A stretch of 64,000 nucleotides of DNA. Origin: Acidobacteriota bacterium. Lineage in GTDB: Bacteria; Acidobacteriota; Vicinamibacteria; Marinacidobacterales; Marinacidobacteraceae. Positions 52,697 to 64,000 of the stretch are shown here, piece after piece (the first letter of the stretch is position 1; each line of letters opens with the position of its first letter). The notes beneath the pieces are model-generated. The model made no database searches. It was not told the origin of the DNA and was given only the letters and a program-made list of their open reading frames with translations. Made by a program: the position numbers and the translations under genes. Where the stretch lies: positions 54,951 through 118,950 of the forward strand of contig JAJDUD010000056.1 of assembly GCA_022826825.1 (NCBI GenBank), given 5' to 3'.

Positions 52697-53541
52697 CGGA
52701 CGACCTCCGGGCTCGAGAGACGGCGCGCCGGCGCTGGCGTAGCGGCGCCCGAAGGGGCCGGACGGGACCGGGCGAGTTCCGCTTCCAGATCCGAGCGATC
52801 GGCGATCGGAATGATCCGGCCGCCGGCAACCACGCTCGCCTGCCCGGTCTCCTCCGAGACGACCAGCACCGTGGCATCGGTCTCCTCGGTGAGTCCCAGC
52901 GCGGCGCGGTGCCGCGTTCCCCCGAACCCGCCTTCCGCGTCGTGCCGGGAGAGGGGCAGGACGCAGCGGGCGGCGACGATCCGATCGCCACTGACGATGG
53001 CGGCCCCGTCATGGAGCGGGGAGGTGGGCTGGAACAGCGAGACCAGCAGTTGCGAACTCAACTGCGCGTCCAGCGGCATGCCGGAATCGGCGTAGCTCTT
53101 GAGGCCGATGTTCCCCTGCCAGACGACGATGGCTCCGACCCGATGCCGGGAGAGATCGGTGGCGGCTTCGACCAGCGTCGCAATGGTGGCGCGCTGCGGG
53201 TCCGGATCCCGGCGCCGGCCGCGGAGGAAACCGCCGCCGCCGATCTGGGCGAGACCGGTCCTGATTTCCGCCTGATAGAGGACGATGAGCGCGATTCCCA
53301 GATAGGGCAGCGTGTTGCGCACGATCCACTGCACGGTGGTGAGCCCAAGCTGGCTGGACCCGGTGAGCACCAGCAAGCCGCCGACGATCACCGTGCCGAA
53401 GGCCATCTGGGAGGCGCGGCGGCCCTCGATGAGCTTCAGCAGGACGTAGATCGCCCCGGCAACCAGGAGGATGTCCAGGACATCCGTCCAGGACAGGCGC
53501 GCCGCGAGCGTCTCGGCCAGGTCGAGGATCGTCTCGGTCAA
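52693..53541 (-). CDS. cdaA: Diadenylate cyclase CdaA (DisA_N domain)
   Basis: Three TM segments; LHDGAAIVSGDRIVAARCVLPLS; GTRHRAALGLTEETDATVLVVSEETGQASVV. Confidence 0.93.
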   Translation of the reverse strand: MTETILDLAETLAARLSWTDVLDILLVAGAIYVLLKLIEGRRASQMAFGTVIVGGLLVLTGSSQLGLTTVQWIVRNTLPYLGIALIVLYQAEIRTGLAQIGGGGFLRGRRRDPDPQRATIATLVEAATDLSRHRVGAIVVWQGNIGLKSYADSGMPLDAQLSSQLLVSLFQPTSPLHDGAAIVSGDRIVAARCVLPLSRHDAEGGFGGTRHRAALGLTEETDATVLVVSEETGQASVVAGGRIIPIADRSDLEAELARSRPAPSGAATPAPARRLSSPEVVR

Positions 53542-53591
53542 TCTGGTTCAGGCGAGGTGCCCTGCCGCCACGAGCCCTCCTTCACAGATTG

Positions 53592-55514
<1,923 letters not shown>

Positions 55515-55690
55515 CTCAGCGGGACGGTCCGCAGAGGAAAGGCCGCGTGACTTTGTTCACCGGCTCTCGGTTCTTGTCACCCATACGAAGGAAGTCCCGG
55601 CAAATTATAGGTTGCGCCCCGATCTCCCGGCCGGACCGGTTCCGGGAACCGGCAACGGCGTCCGTGTGGCGCAAGCAACATCGGTGTACT

Positions 55691-56818
55691 TCAGGATCCA
55701 TCGGCGCTTGCGGCGGGGGCCCCTTCGGCGGGCGAGACGGTCACCACCCGTTGCTCCAGCCGTACCGTCGCTCCCGGCAGGTTCACCGAGGATCCGCCGC
55801 GGCCCGTCCTGACGAGACGGACCACCGCTTCGATGTGCACGGCCCCGATGCGCCGCAGATCTCCGCGCGCGGTCCGGAGCGCCTCCCGGACGAGCCGGCG
55901 CGCGAGCGCCGGGTGCGCCGCGCCGAGCGCGGCGGCCGGAAACCGGACGCACGTGGAACCGTCGCGTTTCACCACGCTCGCAACCTCCCGGAAGCGTTCG
56001 GAGGTGATTTCGCTCAGCCACTCCTCATCCTCCCGCAGGAGCGCGGCGGTCCGGCCGAGCGCCGCCTCCGCCCGCGGGTTCACCGAGTCCCGGAGGAGCG
56101 GCAGGGCCTGGCGACGGATCCGGTTCCGGGTGAACTCCTCGAGTTCGTTGGATGGATCGGGGTAGAACGGCCACCCCGCCCCGTTTACCAGTTCGGCGAT
56201 CTCGGTCCGCGAAACCGAAAGCAGGGGCCGGACGATTTCGATTCCCCGCTCGTCGCTCCGGACGGGGGCCATGGCGCCGAGCCCGAGGGCGCCGGCGCCG
56301 CGAGCCAACTGGAGCAGCACGGTCTCGGCCTGATCGGTCAGGGTGTGCCCGAGAAGAACTGTCGCGGCGCCCCGTTCCCGGGCGATTTCGGCAAAGAAAT
56401 CGAGCCGCGCCAGCCTGCCGGCCTCCTCGATGGAGCGGCTCTCCCGGCGGGCGCGGCCTCGGACGTCCTGCTGGCCCGTGATGCATTCGATCCCGAGCGA
56501 CGCCGCGACGGTCCTCGCGAACCCGGCCTGCGCCCCGGAATCGGGACGGAGCCGGTGGTCGAGGTGCGCCGCCAGCAGCGCCGGCCCACCGGCCCTCTCG
56601 CGCACCCCACCGGGGGCGCCGAGGACGTGAAGAAGGGCGGTCGAGTCCATGCCACCGGAAAACCCGACCAGGACGGACCGGTTCCCGGCATCGTCCGGAA
56701 ACCAGTCGAGGGCGGCGGCGAGGGCTTCCCGCACCGCCGCGAGAACGGGGCCCCGCAGCGCTTGGCTCCCCGGAGGCGGCTGTCTGGAGACCCCGGGATC
56801 AGGCGCCGCCCGGTCCAT
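55691..56818 (-). CDS. tilS: tRNA(Ile)-lysidine synthetase
   Basis: VLVGFSGGMDSTALLHVLG; LLGHTLTDQAETVLLQLARGAGALGLGAM; RNRIRRQALPLL. Confidence 0.93.
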   Translation of the reverse strand: MDRAAPDPGVSRQPPPGSQALRGPVLAAVREALAAALDWFPDDAGNRSVLVGFSGGMDSTALLHVLGAPGGVRERAGGPALLAAHLDHRLRPDSGAQAGFARTVAASLGIECITGQQDVRGRARRESRSIEEAGRLARLDFFAEIARERGAATVLLGHTLTDQAETVLLQLARGAGALGLGAMAPVRSDERGIEIVRPLLSVSRTEIAELVNGAGWPFYPDPSNELEEFTRNRIRRQALPLLRDSVNPRAEAALGRTAALLREDEEWLSEITSERFREVASVVKRDGSTCVRFPAAALGAAHPALARRLVREALRTARGDLRRIGAVHIEAVVRLVRTGRGGSSVNLPGATVRLEQRVVTVSPAEGAPAASADGS

Positions 56819-58112
56819 CCTTTCTCGCTCTCGAGCCGGATGGCTCCCGGGGGGCCGGCTCGATGCGCAGCCGGGTGATCCGGTGGCCGTCCACGGCCAT
56901 CACCCGGAGCACGGCGCCCGCAACCTGTACGGCTTCCCCCTCTTCCGGGATGTGGCCGGTTCGGGCGAGCACGAATCCCGCTACGGTGTCGTAGTCGTCC
57001 CCCGGCGGAATCTCGATCCTCGCTTCGGGGCCGCTCAAACCGGGCCCGTGCTGAGCGAGTTCAGCGTTGGCCTCGGAAACGGTCAGGGTGCCGTCGAGCA
57101 GAAAGCTCCCTCCGGGCCCCGGCGCGCTCTCGCCCGGTCCGGGACCGCGAATGGCTTCGAGGAGCGAACTCGAGGTCACGAGACCCTCCACGCCGCCGTG
57201 TTCATCCACCACGATGAGCATGCGGCAGGACTGCTCGCGCATCTGGACGAGCGCCTGGGCGAGCGTGGCGGTACCCGGAGAAAAGCGCGCCGGCGCCAGG
57301 TGGTTCTCCGGCCGGAAGTCGGCCCCGGATTCGACGGCCGGCAGGACGTCGCGAAGATCCAGGATGCCCCGCACGTCGTCGAGGGTGCTCCCCACCACCG
57401 GGAGCCGGGTATGGCCGTGCCGGCGGAAGAGCCGCATCGCCTCCGAGACCTCGGCGCCGAACGGGACGGCCACGATCGCCCGCCTGGGGGTCATGACCTC
57501 GGTGAGCCGCCGCCCGGTGGCGTCGGCGAGTTTCACCAGGACCTGCCTCTCCACCGCGTCGGCGTCCGGCGATCCGAAACGCAGGCTCTCCCGCATCTCG
57601 GCGGCGCTGATCGTCGCCTCGCGCGCCGGGCGCGAGATGCCGAAGACCCGCAGGAAGTTGGTCACCAGCCAGGACAGGGCGGCCGCGATCGGGCCGAGGA
57701 GCCACAACAACCCCTGCACCGGCCGCACCATGCTCAGCGACCACTTCTCGGAGTGACGGGCGGCGATGCTCTTGGGCACCATCTCGCCGAAGACGAGCAG
57801 GGCGGCGCCGACGAGGAGCGTCGCGAGGGTTGCCGCCCGGGCGCGCTCATCGGTGGTTTCGGCTCCCGCCGAAAGCACGACCGTGGCCAGCACGCCGGCG
57901 AGTACGTTGGCGAAGACGTTTCCCGTCAGGATCGCTCCCAGGAAACGTTCCGGATGCTCGGCCACCCGGACAACGGCGGCGGCCTTCCGGCTGCGGACCG
58001 CCAGCGCGCGCAGGCGGTGCAGCCGCACCGCCATGAAGGCGGTCTCCGATCCCGAGAAGAAGGCCGAAAGGACCAGGACTCCGAGGAGCGCCGCCGCGAA
58101 GGCCCAGGTCAC
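56799..58112 (-). CDS. CNNM/CBS-domain (CorC/hemolysin C-like) membrane protein
   Basis: FFSGSETAFMAVRLHRLRAL DUF21 start; CBS region MTPRRAIVAVPFGAEVSEAMRLFRRHGHTRLPVVG; CorC-type C-terminus GDDYDTVAGFVLARTGHIPEEGE. Confidence 0.93.
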   Translation of the reverse strand: MTWAFAAALLGVLVLSAFFSGSETAFMAVRLHRLRALAVRSRKAAAVVRVAEHPERFLGAILTGNVFANVLAGVLATVVLSAGAETTDERARAATLATLLVGAALLVFGEMVPKSIAARHSEKWSLSMVRPVQGLLWLLGPIAAALSWLVTNFLRVFGISRPAREATISAAEMRESLRFGSPDADAVERQVLVKLADATGRRLTEVMTPRRAIVAVPFGAEVSEAMRLFRRHGHTRLPVVGSTLDDVRGILDLRDVLPAVESGADFRPENHLAPARFSPGTATLAQALVQMREQSCRMLIVVDEHGGVEGLVTSSSLLEAIRGPGPGESAPGPGGSFLLDGTLTVSEANAELAQHGPGLSGPEARIEIPPGDDYDTVAGFVLARTGHIPEEGEAVQVAGAVLRVMAVDGHRITRLRIEPAPREPSGSRARKDGPGGA

Positions 58113-59221
58113 GGACCGCTGGCCGGGTGACTCGACGGTTCCGGCCGCAACGTGCGGTACTTGGTGTCGCGCTGCACCGGAGTGAATCCGGCTTCCCGGA
58201 TCAGAATCTGCACCTCGTCAATGCTCGTGCGGTTGATGAAACCCGTGCACGCGTGAACGTTCTCTTCGAGCAGCGTGCCCCCGAAGTCGTCGGCGCCCCA
58301 ATGCAGGCCGACCTGGCCGGCCTTCTTCCCCTCGCTGAACCACGATGCCTGGATGTGATCGAAGTTGTCGAGCACCAGCCGCGAGACACCGAGGACACGG
58401 AGGTAGTCGTTGGGTCCGGCGTAGTGCGGAATCTTCCGGACGAGCGGAGTGTTGCCGGGCTTGAAACTCCAGGGCACGAACGCCGTGAATCCGTGGAACT
58501 CATCCTGCAGTTCGCGGATGCTCGACAGGTGGGTGACGATGTCCTCCGTCGTTTCCACGTGGCCGTACATCATGGTCGCGGTACTCACGAACCCGACGGC
58601 GTGAGCCTCGCGATGCACGTCGAGCCAGGCGTCCGCCCCCCCCTTCTTGTGGGACACCTTCCGCCGCACCCGGTCGCTCAGGATCTCGGCGCCGCCCCCG
58701 GGGAGCGTGTCCTGCCCCGCCTCCTTGAGCCTGACCAGGACCTCGCGAATGCTGAGCCCGCTGACCTTGGCCATGCCTTCGACTTCAACCGCCGACCAGT
58801 AGTGCGGGGTGACCTCCGGAAAACGTTCGCGCGTTCCGCGGACGAGATCAAGGTAATAGTCGAGCGGCAGCGATTCGTTGACTCCTCCCTGCAGGAGGAC
58901 GGTCGTAGCGCCCTCCTCGACGGCTTTGCCGATGCGGTCCAGCATTTCCTCGACGGAATGGGTATAGGCCTCCGCGTGTCCCGGGGGCCGATAGAAGGCG
59001 CAGAAGGTGCAGTCCACTTCGCAAACGTTCGTGTAGTTGGGATTCGTATCGACCACGAAGGTGACTTCCCGTTCCGGATGCCGGCGGAACCGGTCGTGGT
59101 TGGCAAGCTCTCCGACAAACAGCAGGGGAGCCTCGTCCATCAGCCAGGCGGCGTCGGTTTCCGAGAGCCGCACGCGGCTTTCCACCTTGCGCCGGATCCG
59201 GTCCATCGCGCCTTTCAACAT
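58109..59221 (-). CDS. mqnC: Cyclic dehypoxanthine futalosine synthase (radical SAM)
   Basis: NYTNVCEVDCTFCAFYRPPG; LLQGGVNESLPLDYYLDLVR; LPGGGAEILSDRVRRKVS. Confidence 0.93.
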   Translation of the reverse strand: MLKGAMDRIRRKVESRVRLSETDAAWLMDEAPLLFVGELANHDRFRRHPEREVTFVVDTNPNYTNVCEVDCTFCAFYRPPGHAEAYTHSVEEMLDRIGKAVEEGATTVLLQGGVNESLPLDYYLDLVRGTRERFPEVTPHYWSAVEVEGMAKVSGLSIREVLVRLKEAGQDTLPGGGAEILSDRVRRKVSHKKGGADAWLDVHREAHAVGFVSTATMMYGHVETTEDIVTHLSSIRELQDEFHGFTAFVPWSFKPGNTPLVRKIPHYAGPNDYLRVLGVSRLVLDNFDHIQASWFSEGKKAGQVGLHWGADDFGGTLLEENVHACTGFINRTSIDEVQILIREAGFTPVQRDTKYRTLRPEPSSHPASGP

Positions 59222-60015
59222 GCCGCCCCGTTCTCCTGCATCGCCGGCGCCGAGGAAACGAGATTTCCTTTCCTCACCAGTTGCCGGAAGGTTGCGAAGC
59301 CCCGGCGCTCCGGCTCGTCGAACCGGTAGGTGAAGTCCCGGAGATACCTCGCAATGGTTGACCCATCCCCCAGCGGTCCCGCCGCCTCGTCGGCGATTTC
59401 GGGAATCCGTTCGATGCCCCGCTCGAGTGAGGCGGCGATCGTGTCCTGGAGCCCGGACCGCTTGGCCGCAGTCAACGACCGGCGCGCGCTCCAGATCGCG
59501 AAGACGAAGGGCAGTCCGGTCCAGTCACGCCAGCGCGCCGCGAGGTCGAAGCGGTAGGGAAACCGCGGATCGGGCCGTTCGCGTTCCCGAAGCGCCTCGT
59601 CGCCGATCAGGAGGACGGCTTCGTGTTCCCGCGTGACCCCCGAGCGGTACTCCGGACGCTCGATGCCAAGCCGCTGCTCGAGCCAGAGCCGCAGCAGCAG
59701 CACCGACGTCGAGGTTTCCCTGGTGATTTCGACGGTCCTTCCACCGAGTTGCTCGGCGGGGCGCCGCGAGAGGAGAAACACGCTTCCCGCTTTCTTGCGG
59801 CAAGCGATTCCGAAGGCGCCCCGAGCGTCTCCCAGCGGTGAGTACCGCGCTTCGCTGCGAATCAGGTCTCCGACCGAAAGTAGTCCGGCGTCGAGTTCCG
59901 AGGTCGCCGCGAGCCGGCCGATCTCGGACGGTGACGCGCGGAACACGCGCAGACCCGGAAAGGGCTCGAAGGGCCGGGTATTGAGATAGGCGAGTTGCCC
60001 GAGAAGCAGGCGCAT
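59215..60015 (-). CDS. mqnA: Menaquinone biosynthesis MqnA
   Basis: LGQLAYLNTRPFEPFPG...SPSEIGRLAATSELDAGLLSVGDLIR; LLIGDEALRERERPDPRFPYRFDLAARWRDWTGLPFVFAIW. Confidence 0.92.
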   Translation of the reverse strand: MRLLLGQLAYLNTRPFEPFPGLRVFRASPSEIGRLAATSELDAGLLSVGDLIRSEARYSPLGDARGAFGIACRKKAGSVFLLSRRPAEQLGGRTVEITRETSTSVLLLRLWLEQRLGIERPEYRSGVTREHEAVLLIGDEALRERERPDPRFPYRFDLAARWRDWTGLPFVFAIWSARRSLTAAKRSGLQDTIAASLERGIERIPEIADEAAGPLGDGSTIARYLRDFTYRFDEPERRGFATFRQLVRKGNLVSSAPAMQENGAAC

Positions 60016-60109
60016 TGCTAACGGCCTGTGGTGGAGCCCGGTTGAGCGCCGAGGCCGCTGGTTGCAGTGAAAATGCGGTCCGACGGGTCGGTCAAAGTGC
60101 CCTGGTGGC

Positions 60110-60325
60110 GCCGCTGGCCTGGAACGCCGACCTCTGGTCGGCACGCGCTGCGCGACTGCGCAGCGCACGGCGGGGCGCTGACCTGCGGGATGGTTCTCTC
60201 TCGCGGTGCGACTGGGCCGAGGAGATGCTCCCGGATCTCTGTCGTCCAAGGCGAATAGCGGCGCGTCGCCCGCGGGCCTTCGGCCCGCTGTGCCGACCGG
60301 AGGTCGGCGTTCCAAGCCGTTTCCG
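60110..60325. repeat. Intergenic inverted-repeat element between mqnA and mqnE
   Basis: ctggaacgccgacctctggtcggcacgc ... gtgccgaccggaggtcggcgttccaagcc; 60264-60320 is 56/57 identical to the reverse complement of 11351-11407. Confidence 0.87.
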
Positions 60326-60398
60326 CCGTTTTCATGACCAGCGGGGTGCGTAGGAGGACCCGATCATGAGCGTTTCTCCCGGTAGGGGGCACGGGCGG

Positions 60399-61511
60399 TC
60401 AGGCAGCCTCCCAGACCTGGACCACGTTGTAGAGCGCGTCCCGCTCCACGGGGACCTTGCCGGCGTCCTGAATCATCTGGATGAGCCGCTCCCGGGCGAC
60501 GCCGACCGGACTCGTCGCCTGCGCGAGATGGGCGATCTTTTCTTCACCGATGGTTCCGTCGAGGTCGCTGGCTCCGAAGTTCAGCGCCATGGCCGCCGAG
60601 TCCTCGCCGAGCATCACCCAGTAAGCCTTGACATGGGGAACGTTGTCGAGGAGCAGGCGGGCGCAGGCGACGGTTCGGAGATCCTCGAGAACCGACGCCT
60701 GGCGCTCGGCGAGGCCGGTGTTGCCCGGTTGCAGGGCGAGCGGAATGAACGACTGGAACCCGGCATCGGACGAATCGCGTTCGTCCTGCGCTTCCCGAAG
60801 CTGGATCATGTGATCCACCCGTTCGGCGAGCGTCTCGATGTGCCCGTAGAGCAGGGTCGCGTTCGTCATGATCCCCAGCCGATGAGCCGCCCGGTGCACC
60901 TCGAACCAGCGTTCCCGACCGATCTTGGTCTTGAACGTTTCCTTGCGGACGCGGTCCGAGAACACCTCCGCTCCACCCCCCGGCAGAGTCCTCAGGCCCG
61001 CCTCCTTCAGTTGGATCAGGATGTCCTCGATGCTGGTTTTCTCCAGCCGGGCGAACCAGTCGATTTCGACGGCCGTCCACGCCTTGATCTGGACCGTCGG
61101 AAAGTTCCGATGGATCTCGCGAACGATCTCGAGATAGCGGGCGAAGGGCCACTTGGGGTGCAGCCCGCCCACGATATGGACCTCGGAGAGTTCGTCGGAC
61201 ACCTGGGCGAGGACTTCCTCCATGGTCTGTTCGTATGCGTGTGCGTCGCCCGGCTTGGCGGCGAAGTCGCAGAAGACGCAGGACAGGACGCACAGGTTCG
61301 TCGGGTTGATCTGCCGGTTCACCACGAACTGGACCCGGTCCCCGTTGCGCACCCTGGCGGTGTGGTCCGCCATCCGCCCGAGTGCCGGCAGGTCGACGGT
61401 CCAGAGCAGAGTCATTCCGTCGTCGAAGCCGAGGCGGTCTCCGGCCAGAACCTTCTCCCAGATCGGGACCAGGGATCGGTCGCGGAACGCGACGCCTTCG
61501 GCAATCAGCAC
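60399..61511 (-). CDS. mqnE: Aminofutalosine synthase (radical SAM)
   Basis: QINPTNLCVLSCVFCDFAAKPGD; VHIVGGLHPKWPFARYLEIVREI; LPGGGAEVFSDRVRKETFKTK. Confidence 0.93.
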   Translation of the reverse strand: MLIAEGVAFRDRSLVPIWEKVLAGDRLGFDDGMTLLWTVDLPALGRMADHTARVRNGDRVQFVVNRQINPTNLCVLSCVFCDFAAKPGDAHAYEQTMEEVLAQVSDELSEVHIVGGLHPKWPFARYLEIVREIHRNFPTVQIKAWTAVEIDWFARLEKTSIEDILIQLKEAGLRTLPGGGAEVFSDRVRKETFKTKIGRERWFEVHRAAHRLGIMTNATLLYGHIETLAERVDHMIQLREAQDERDSSDAGFQSFIPLALQPGNTGLAERQASVLEDLRTVACARLLLDNVPHVKAYWVMLGEDSAAMALNFGASDLDGTIGEEKIAHLAQATSPVGVARERLIQMIQDAGKVPVERDALYNVVQVWEAA

Positions 61512-61642
61512 GGGAAATCTCCGGAGCCAGGCGCTCGGGAACGAGGCCGGATGCGTTCGGCATCCCGGGCGCGGGAGGCCTCGATTGAGGGGCGAAAAAT
61601 CCTAGCATGAGAGCGCCGGTCCGAAGACCGGAGCACCGCGGC

Positions 61643-62194
61643 TTACCGGGTTTCTTCTTCCCGCCACCCGGGTGCGTCGGCGAGTCCCAATACGCCGAGC
61701 ACCTTGTCGCAAAAGCCGTCCACGACTTCGGCCATCGAGTCGGGGTTGCGGTACCAGGGAGGCGCCACGGGCATCACGATCCCACCCGCTTCGGAAACGG
61801 CGAGGGCGTTCCGCAAGGTGATGGTGGACCAGGGTGTCTCGCGCACGCAGAGAACGAGGCGCATGCGTTCCTTGAGGGCGACCTGAGCTGCCCGGGTAAT
61901 CAGCGTGTCCGCGATTCCGTTCGCGACCTTGCCCAGCGTCGAAAGACTGCACGGGATCAGAACCAGGGCGTCGTAGCGGTTTGAACCCGAAGACCAGGGT
62001 GCGGCCAGATCGGAGTCACGATGCACACGTCGGACGTGTTCCTTCAGATCATCCAGCGCCAGACCTGTCTCGAGCCGCAGCACCTCCTCTCCCCAGCGGG
62101 ACACGATGAGGTGTTTCTCACCGGGACAGCGTTTCAGGAACCGGACACCGTAAACCGCTCCCGAAGAGCCCGACATGCCGACGACGATTCTCAT
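61643..62194 (-). CDS. ubiX: UbiX-like flavin prenyltransferase
   Basis: MRIVVGMSGSSGAVYGVRFLK; ALVLIPCSLSTLGKVANGIADTLITRAAQVALKERMRLVLCVRETPWSTITLRNALAVSEAGGIVMPVAP. Confidence 0.94.
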   Translation of the reverse strand: MRIVVGMSGSSGAVYGVRFLKRCPGEKHLIVSRWGEEVLRLETGLALDDLKEHVRRVHRDSDLAAPWSSGSNRYDALVLIPCSLSTLGKVANGIADTLITRAAQVALKERMRLVLCVRETPWSTITLRNALAVSEAGGIVMPVAPPWYRNPDSMAEVVDGFCDKVLGVLGLADAPGWREEETR

Positions 62195-63078
62195 GACGCC
62201 GGAAGGGAAGCTTGAGACAGCAGAATGCCGAGGAAGACGACGCATCCCAACACGGCATTCACCTGAAAGAAGGCGAAGTTCACCCGATGCCGGAGTCGAT
62301 GTTGCAAGAGAAAGAGACCGCCGGTGAGGATGAACAGGAGACCGGACACGGTGCCGTGAAGCGAGGTTGAGAAAAGGATCATAAGAGCACAGAACGCCAG
62401 AGCGTGCATTCCGGCGGCAACCCTTGCGGCCTGCCGGCTTCCGATCGCCGCAGGCAGCGAGAAGACACCGGTCTGGCGGTCCGACTCTTCGTCGAGGGTC
62501 GCATAGAGAATGTCGAAGCCCGCGGACCAGAGCGCCGTAAAGGTGGCCAGCATCACGATCGGCAGGAGACCTCGCCATTCGAGAGCCACCGCATAGAAGC
62601 CGCATAGCGGGCCCAGGGCGAGCGTGACGCCGAGTCCCAGGTGCGCCCACCGGGTGGTTCGCTTCAGAAGTGGATAGCCGACGAAAGCCGCCAGCGGGAT
62701 GGGCGCGATGGCCAGGCAGCGGGGCGAGATGGCCCAAGCCGCCGCCAGGGCGACGATGAACGCGAGGATGGCCACGACCACCGCACCTCGAAGGGAAATC
62801 GCGCCCGCCGGCAAGGCGCGATTCGCGGTGCGTGGATTCTGTGCGTCGAGGTGTCGGTCGAGGATTCGGTTGAGCCCCAACGCGGTCGTGCGAGCCCCCG
62901 TGGCCGCGACGAGAATCAACACCGCGGTGCGCAGGGTGAGCGGAGGTTCCGCCAACAATGCGCCCGCGTAGATCAGGGGAACCGAGAACAGCGTATGTTC
63001 AATCTTGAGGTAGTCGGCCCAAACCTTGAGGCGATGCCCAATCGAGGTTCGCACGTTATCGGACACGTCCCGGAGCAA
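62191..63078 (-). CDS. UbiA-family polyprenyltransferase, MqnP-like
   Basis: ARTTALGLNRILDRHLDAQNPRTANRALPAG; ILYATLDEESDRQTGVFSLPAAIG; ATGA overlap with the ubiX-like gene. Confidence 0.9.
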   Translation of the reverse strand: MLRDVSDNVRTSIGHRLKVWADYLKIEHTLFSVPLIYAGALLAEPPLTLRTAVLILVAATGARTTALGLNRILDRHLDAQNPRTANRALPAGAISLRGAVVVAILAFIVALAAAWAISPRCLAIAPIPLAAFVGYPLLKRTTRWAHLGLGVTLALGPLCGFYAVALEWRGLLPIVMLATFTALWSAGFDILYATLDEESDRQTGVFSLPAAIGSRQAARVAAGMHALAFCALMILFSTSLHGTVSGLLFILTGGLFLLQHRLRHRVNFAFFQVNAVLGCVVFLGILLSQASLPAS

Positions 63079-63343
63079 TGTTCCTCATACCGGCTGAAGC
63101 AACCGGGCGACGCGGCCGGCAAGACTAACAGCCTGTGGACCGTCATTCTCTCAACCGGCTGCAGTCCGATGGCGCACCGCCAACATCGACTGGCCTGGTG
63201 TCGTCCGTCCTGGAGAACATTCACTGGTTGACCGAACTTCGAGAGCAGTGTTACGCTGAACTTGCGGGCTGCCCAACGGGACGTGGTTCTGTTTGCCCGT
63301 TATCCGGCGAACGGTTTCCTCGCAAGGGGTGAAGAAAACTGTA

Positions 63344-64000
63344 ATGAAGAAAAAGGCCAAGCGGTCGGCCAAGAAGAAAACGCGCAAGAAAGCAGGTGCG
63401 CGGGTGGCGTCGCGGAGTAGCGCTACCCGAAAGAAAGTCTCGCGCAAGAAAGCAACGCGTAAACGGTCGACGCGCAAAGCGACAGCGCGCAAGGCGACGC
63501 GCAAGAAAGTCACCCGGAAAAAGGTGTCGCGCAAAAAGACCACTCGGAAGAAAGCCACGCGCAAGAAGGTGACCCGAAAGAAGGCGGCGCGGAAGAAAGT
63601 GACCCGAAAGAAGGCCACGCGCAAGAAGGCGACCCGCAAGAAAGCGACCCGGAAGAAGACGTCCCGGAAGAAAGCCACCCGGAAGAAGGCGACGCGGAAG
63701 AAGACGTCGCGGAAGAAGGTGACCCGAAAGAAGGCGACGCGGAAGAAAGCCACCCGGAAGAAGGCGACGCGGAAGAAGGCGTCCCGGAAGAAGGCCACCC
63801 GGAAGAAGGCGACGCGGAAGAAGGCGACGCGGAAGAAGGCGTCCCGGAAGAAGGCGACGCGGAAGAAAGCGACCCGCAAGAAGGCGACGCGGAAGAAAGC
63901 GACCCGGAAGAAGGCAACGCGGAAGAAGGCGACCCGGAAGAAGGCGACCCGGAAGAAAGCCACCCGGAAGAAGGCGACCCGGAAGAAGGCCACCCGGAAG
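63344..64000 (+). CDS. Histone-H1-like Lys/Arg-rich repeat protein (runs off window)
   Basis: ATG at 63344 opens MKKKAKRSAKKKTRKKAGARVASRSSATRKKVSRKKATRKRSTRKATARKATRKKVTRKKVSRKKTTRKKATRKK... with no stop before the window end; missing from the ORF track. Confidence 0.85.
   Translation, partial: MKKKAKRSAKKKTRKKAGARVASRSSATRKKVSRKKATRKRSTRKATARKATRKKVTRKKVSRKKTTRKKATRKKVTRKKAARKKVTRKKATRKKATRKKATRKKTSRKKATRKKATRKKTSRKKVTRKKATRKKATRKKATRKKASRKKATRKKATRKKATRKKASRKKATRKKATRKKATRKKATRKKATRKKATRKKATRKKATRKKATRKKATRK
63480..64000 (+). repeat. 15-bp tandem coding repeat encoding (A/V/T)(T/S)RKK pentapeptides
   Basis: Repeated aagaaggcgacgcgg / aagaaagccacccgg units in frame to the window end. Confidence 0.92.

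Noticed and set aside
63151-63993. Minus-strand ORF encoding MAFFRVAFFRVAFFRV...
   Set aside because: Antisense shadow of the Lys/Arg-rich KKATR repeat gene on the + strand; the FFRVA pattern is just the reverse complement of the repeat
63480-64000. Possible CRISPR-like or satellite array
   Set aside because: Unit is 15 bp with no unique spacers and stays in frame as KK(A/V/T)(T/S)R codons; it is a coding repeat

Overview
This is a high-GC bacterial chromosome window. It is probably from an Acidobacteriota-like Gram-negative; that lineage is inferred from gene content only: Oar-type TonB receptors, CRTAC1+TPR pairs, the futalosine menaquinone pathway and LptD. The left ~42 kb is accessory and secretome-rich. 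It carries a higBA pair, MacB-type ABC exporters, two tandem M20-like lipoproteins whose canonical metal ligands appear substituted, a DUF885-like metallo-lipoprotein, a DUF7662-like/PIN gene pair, two AAA/DUF4143 ATPases, a mazEF locus with an apparent frameshift plus a mazEF relic, vapBC, an NHL-repeat lipoprotein, a 7-haem cytochrome with TPRs, and five paralogous Oar-like TonB-dependent receptors (two tandem pairs and a singleton). The right ~22 kb is mostly housekeeping: Nfu, LptD, DUF92+UbiA, GlyA, DinG, YggS, LepB, YbbR, CdaA, FtsH, TilS, CNNM/CBS and MqnC/A/E with UbiX-like and UbiA-like genes. The window ends inside a histone-H1-like KKATR-repeat gene on the + strand that the ORF track misses. 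A family of structured intergenic inverted-repeat elements (roughly 50-420 bp) recurs at seven or more sites. The items most worth a second look are this repeat family, the ligand-substituted M20 pair, the mazEF frameshift/relic region, the DUF7662-like/PIN pair and the DUF92-UbiA coupling. All homology calls are from reading sequence; no searches were run.
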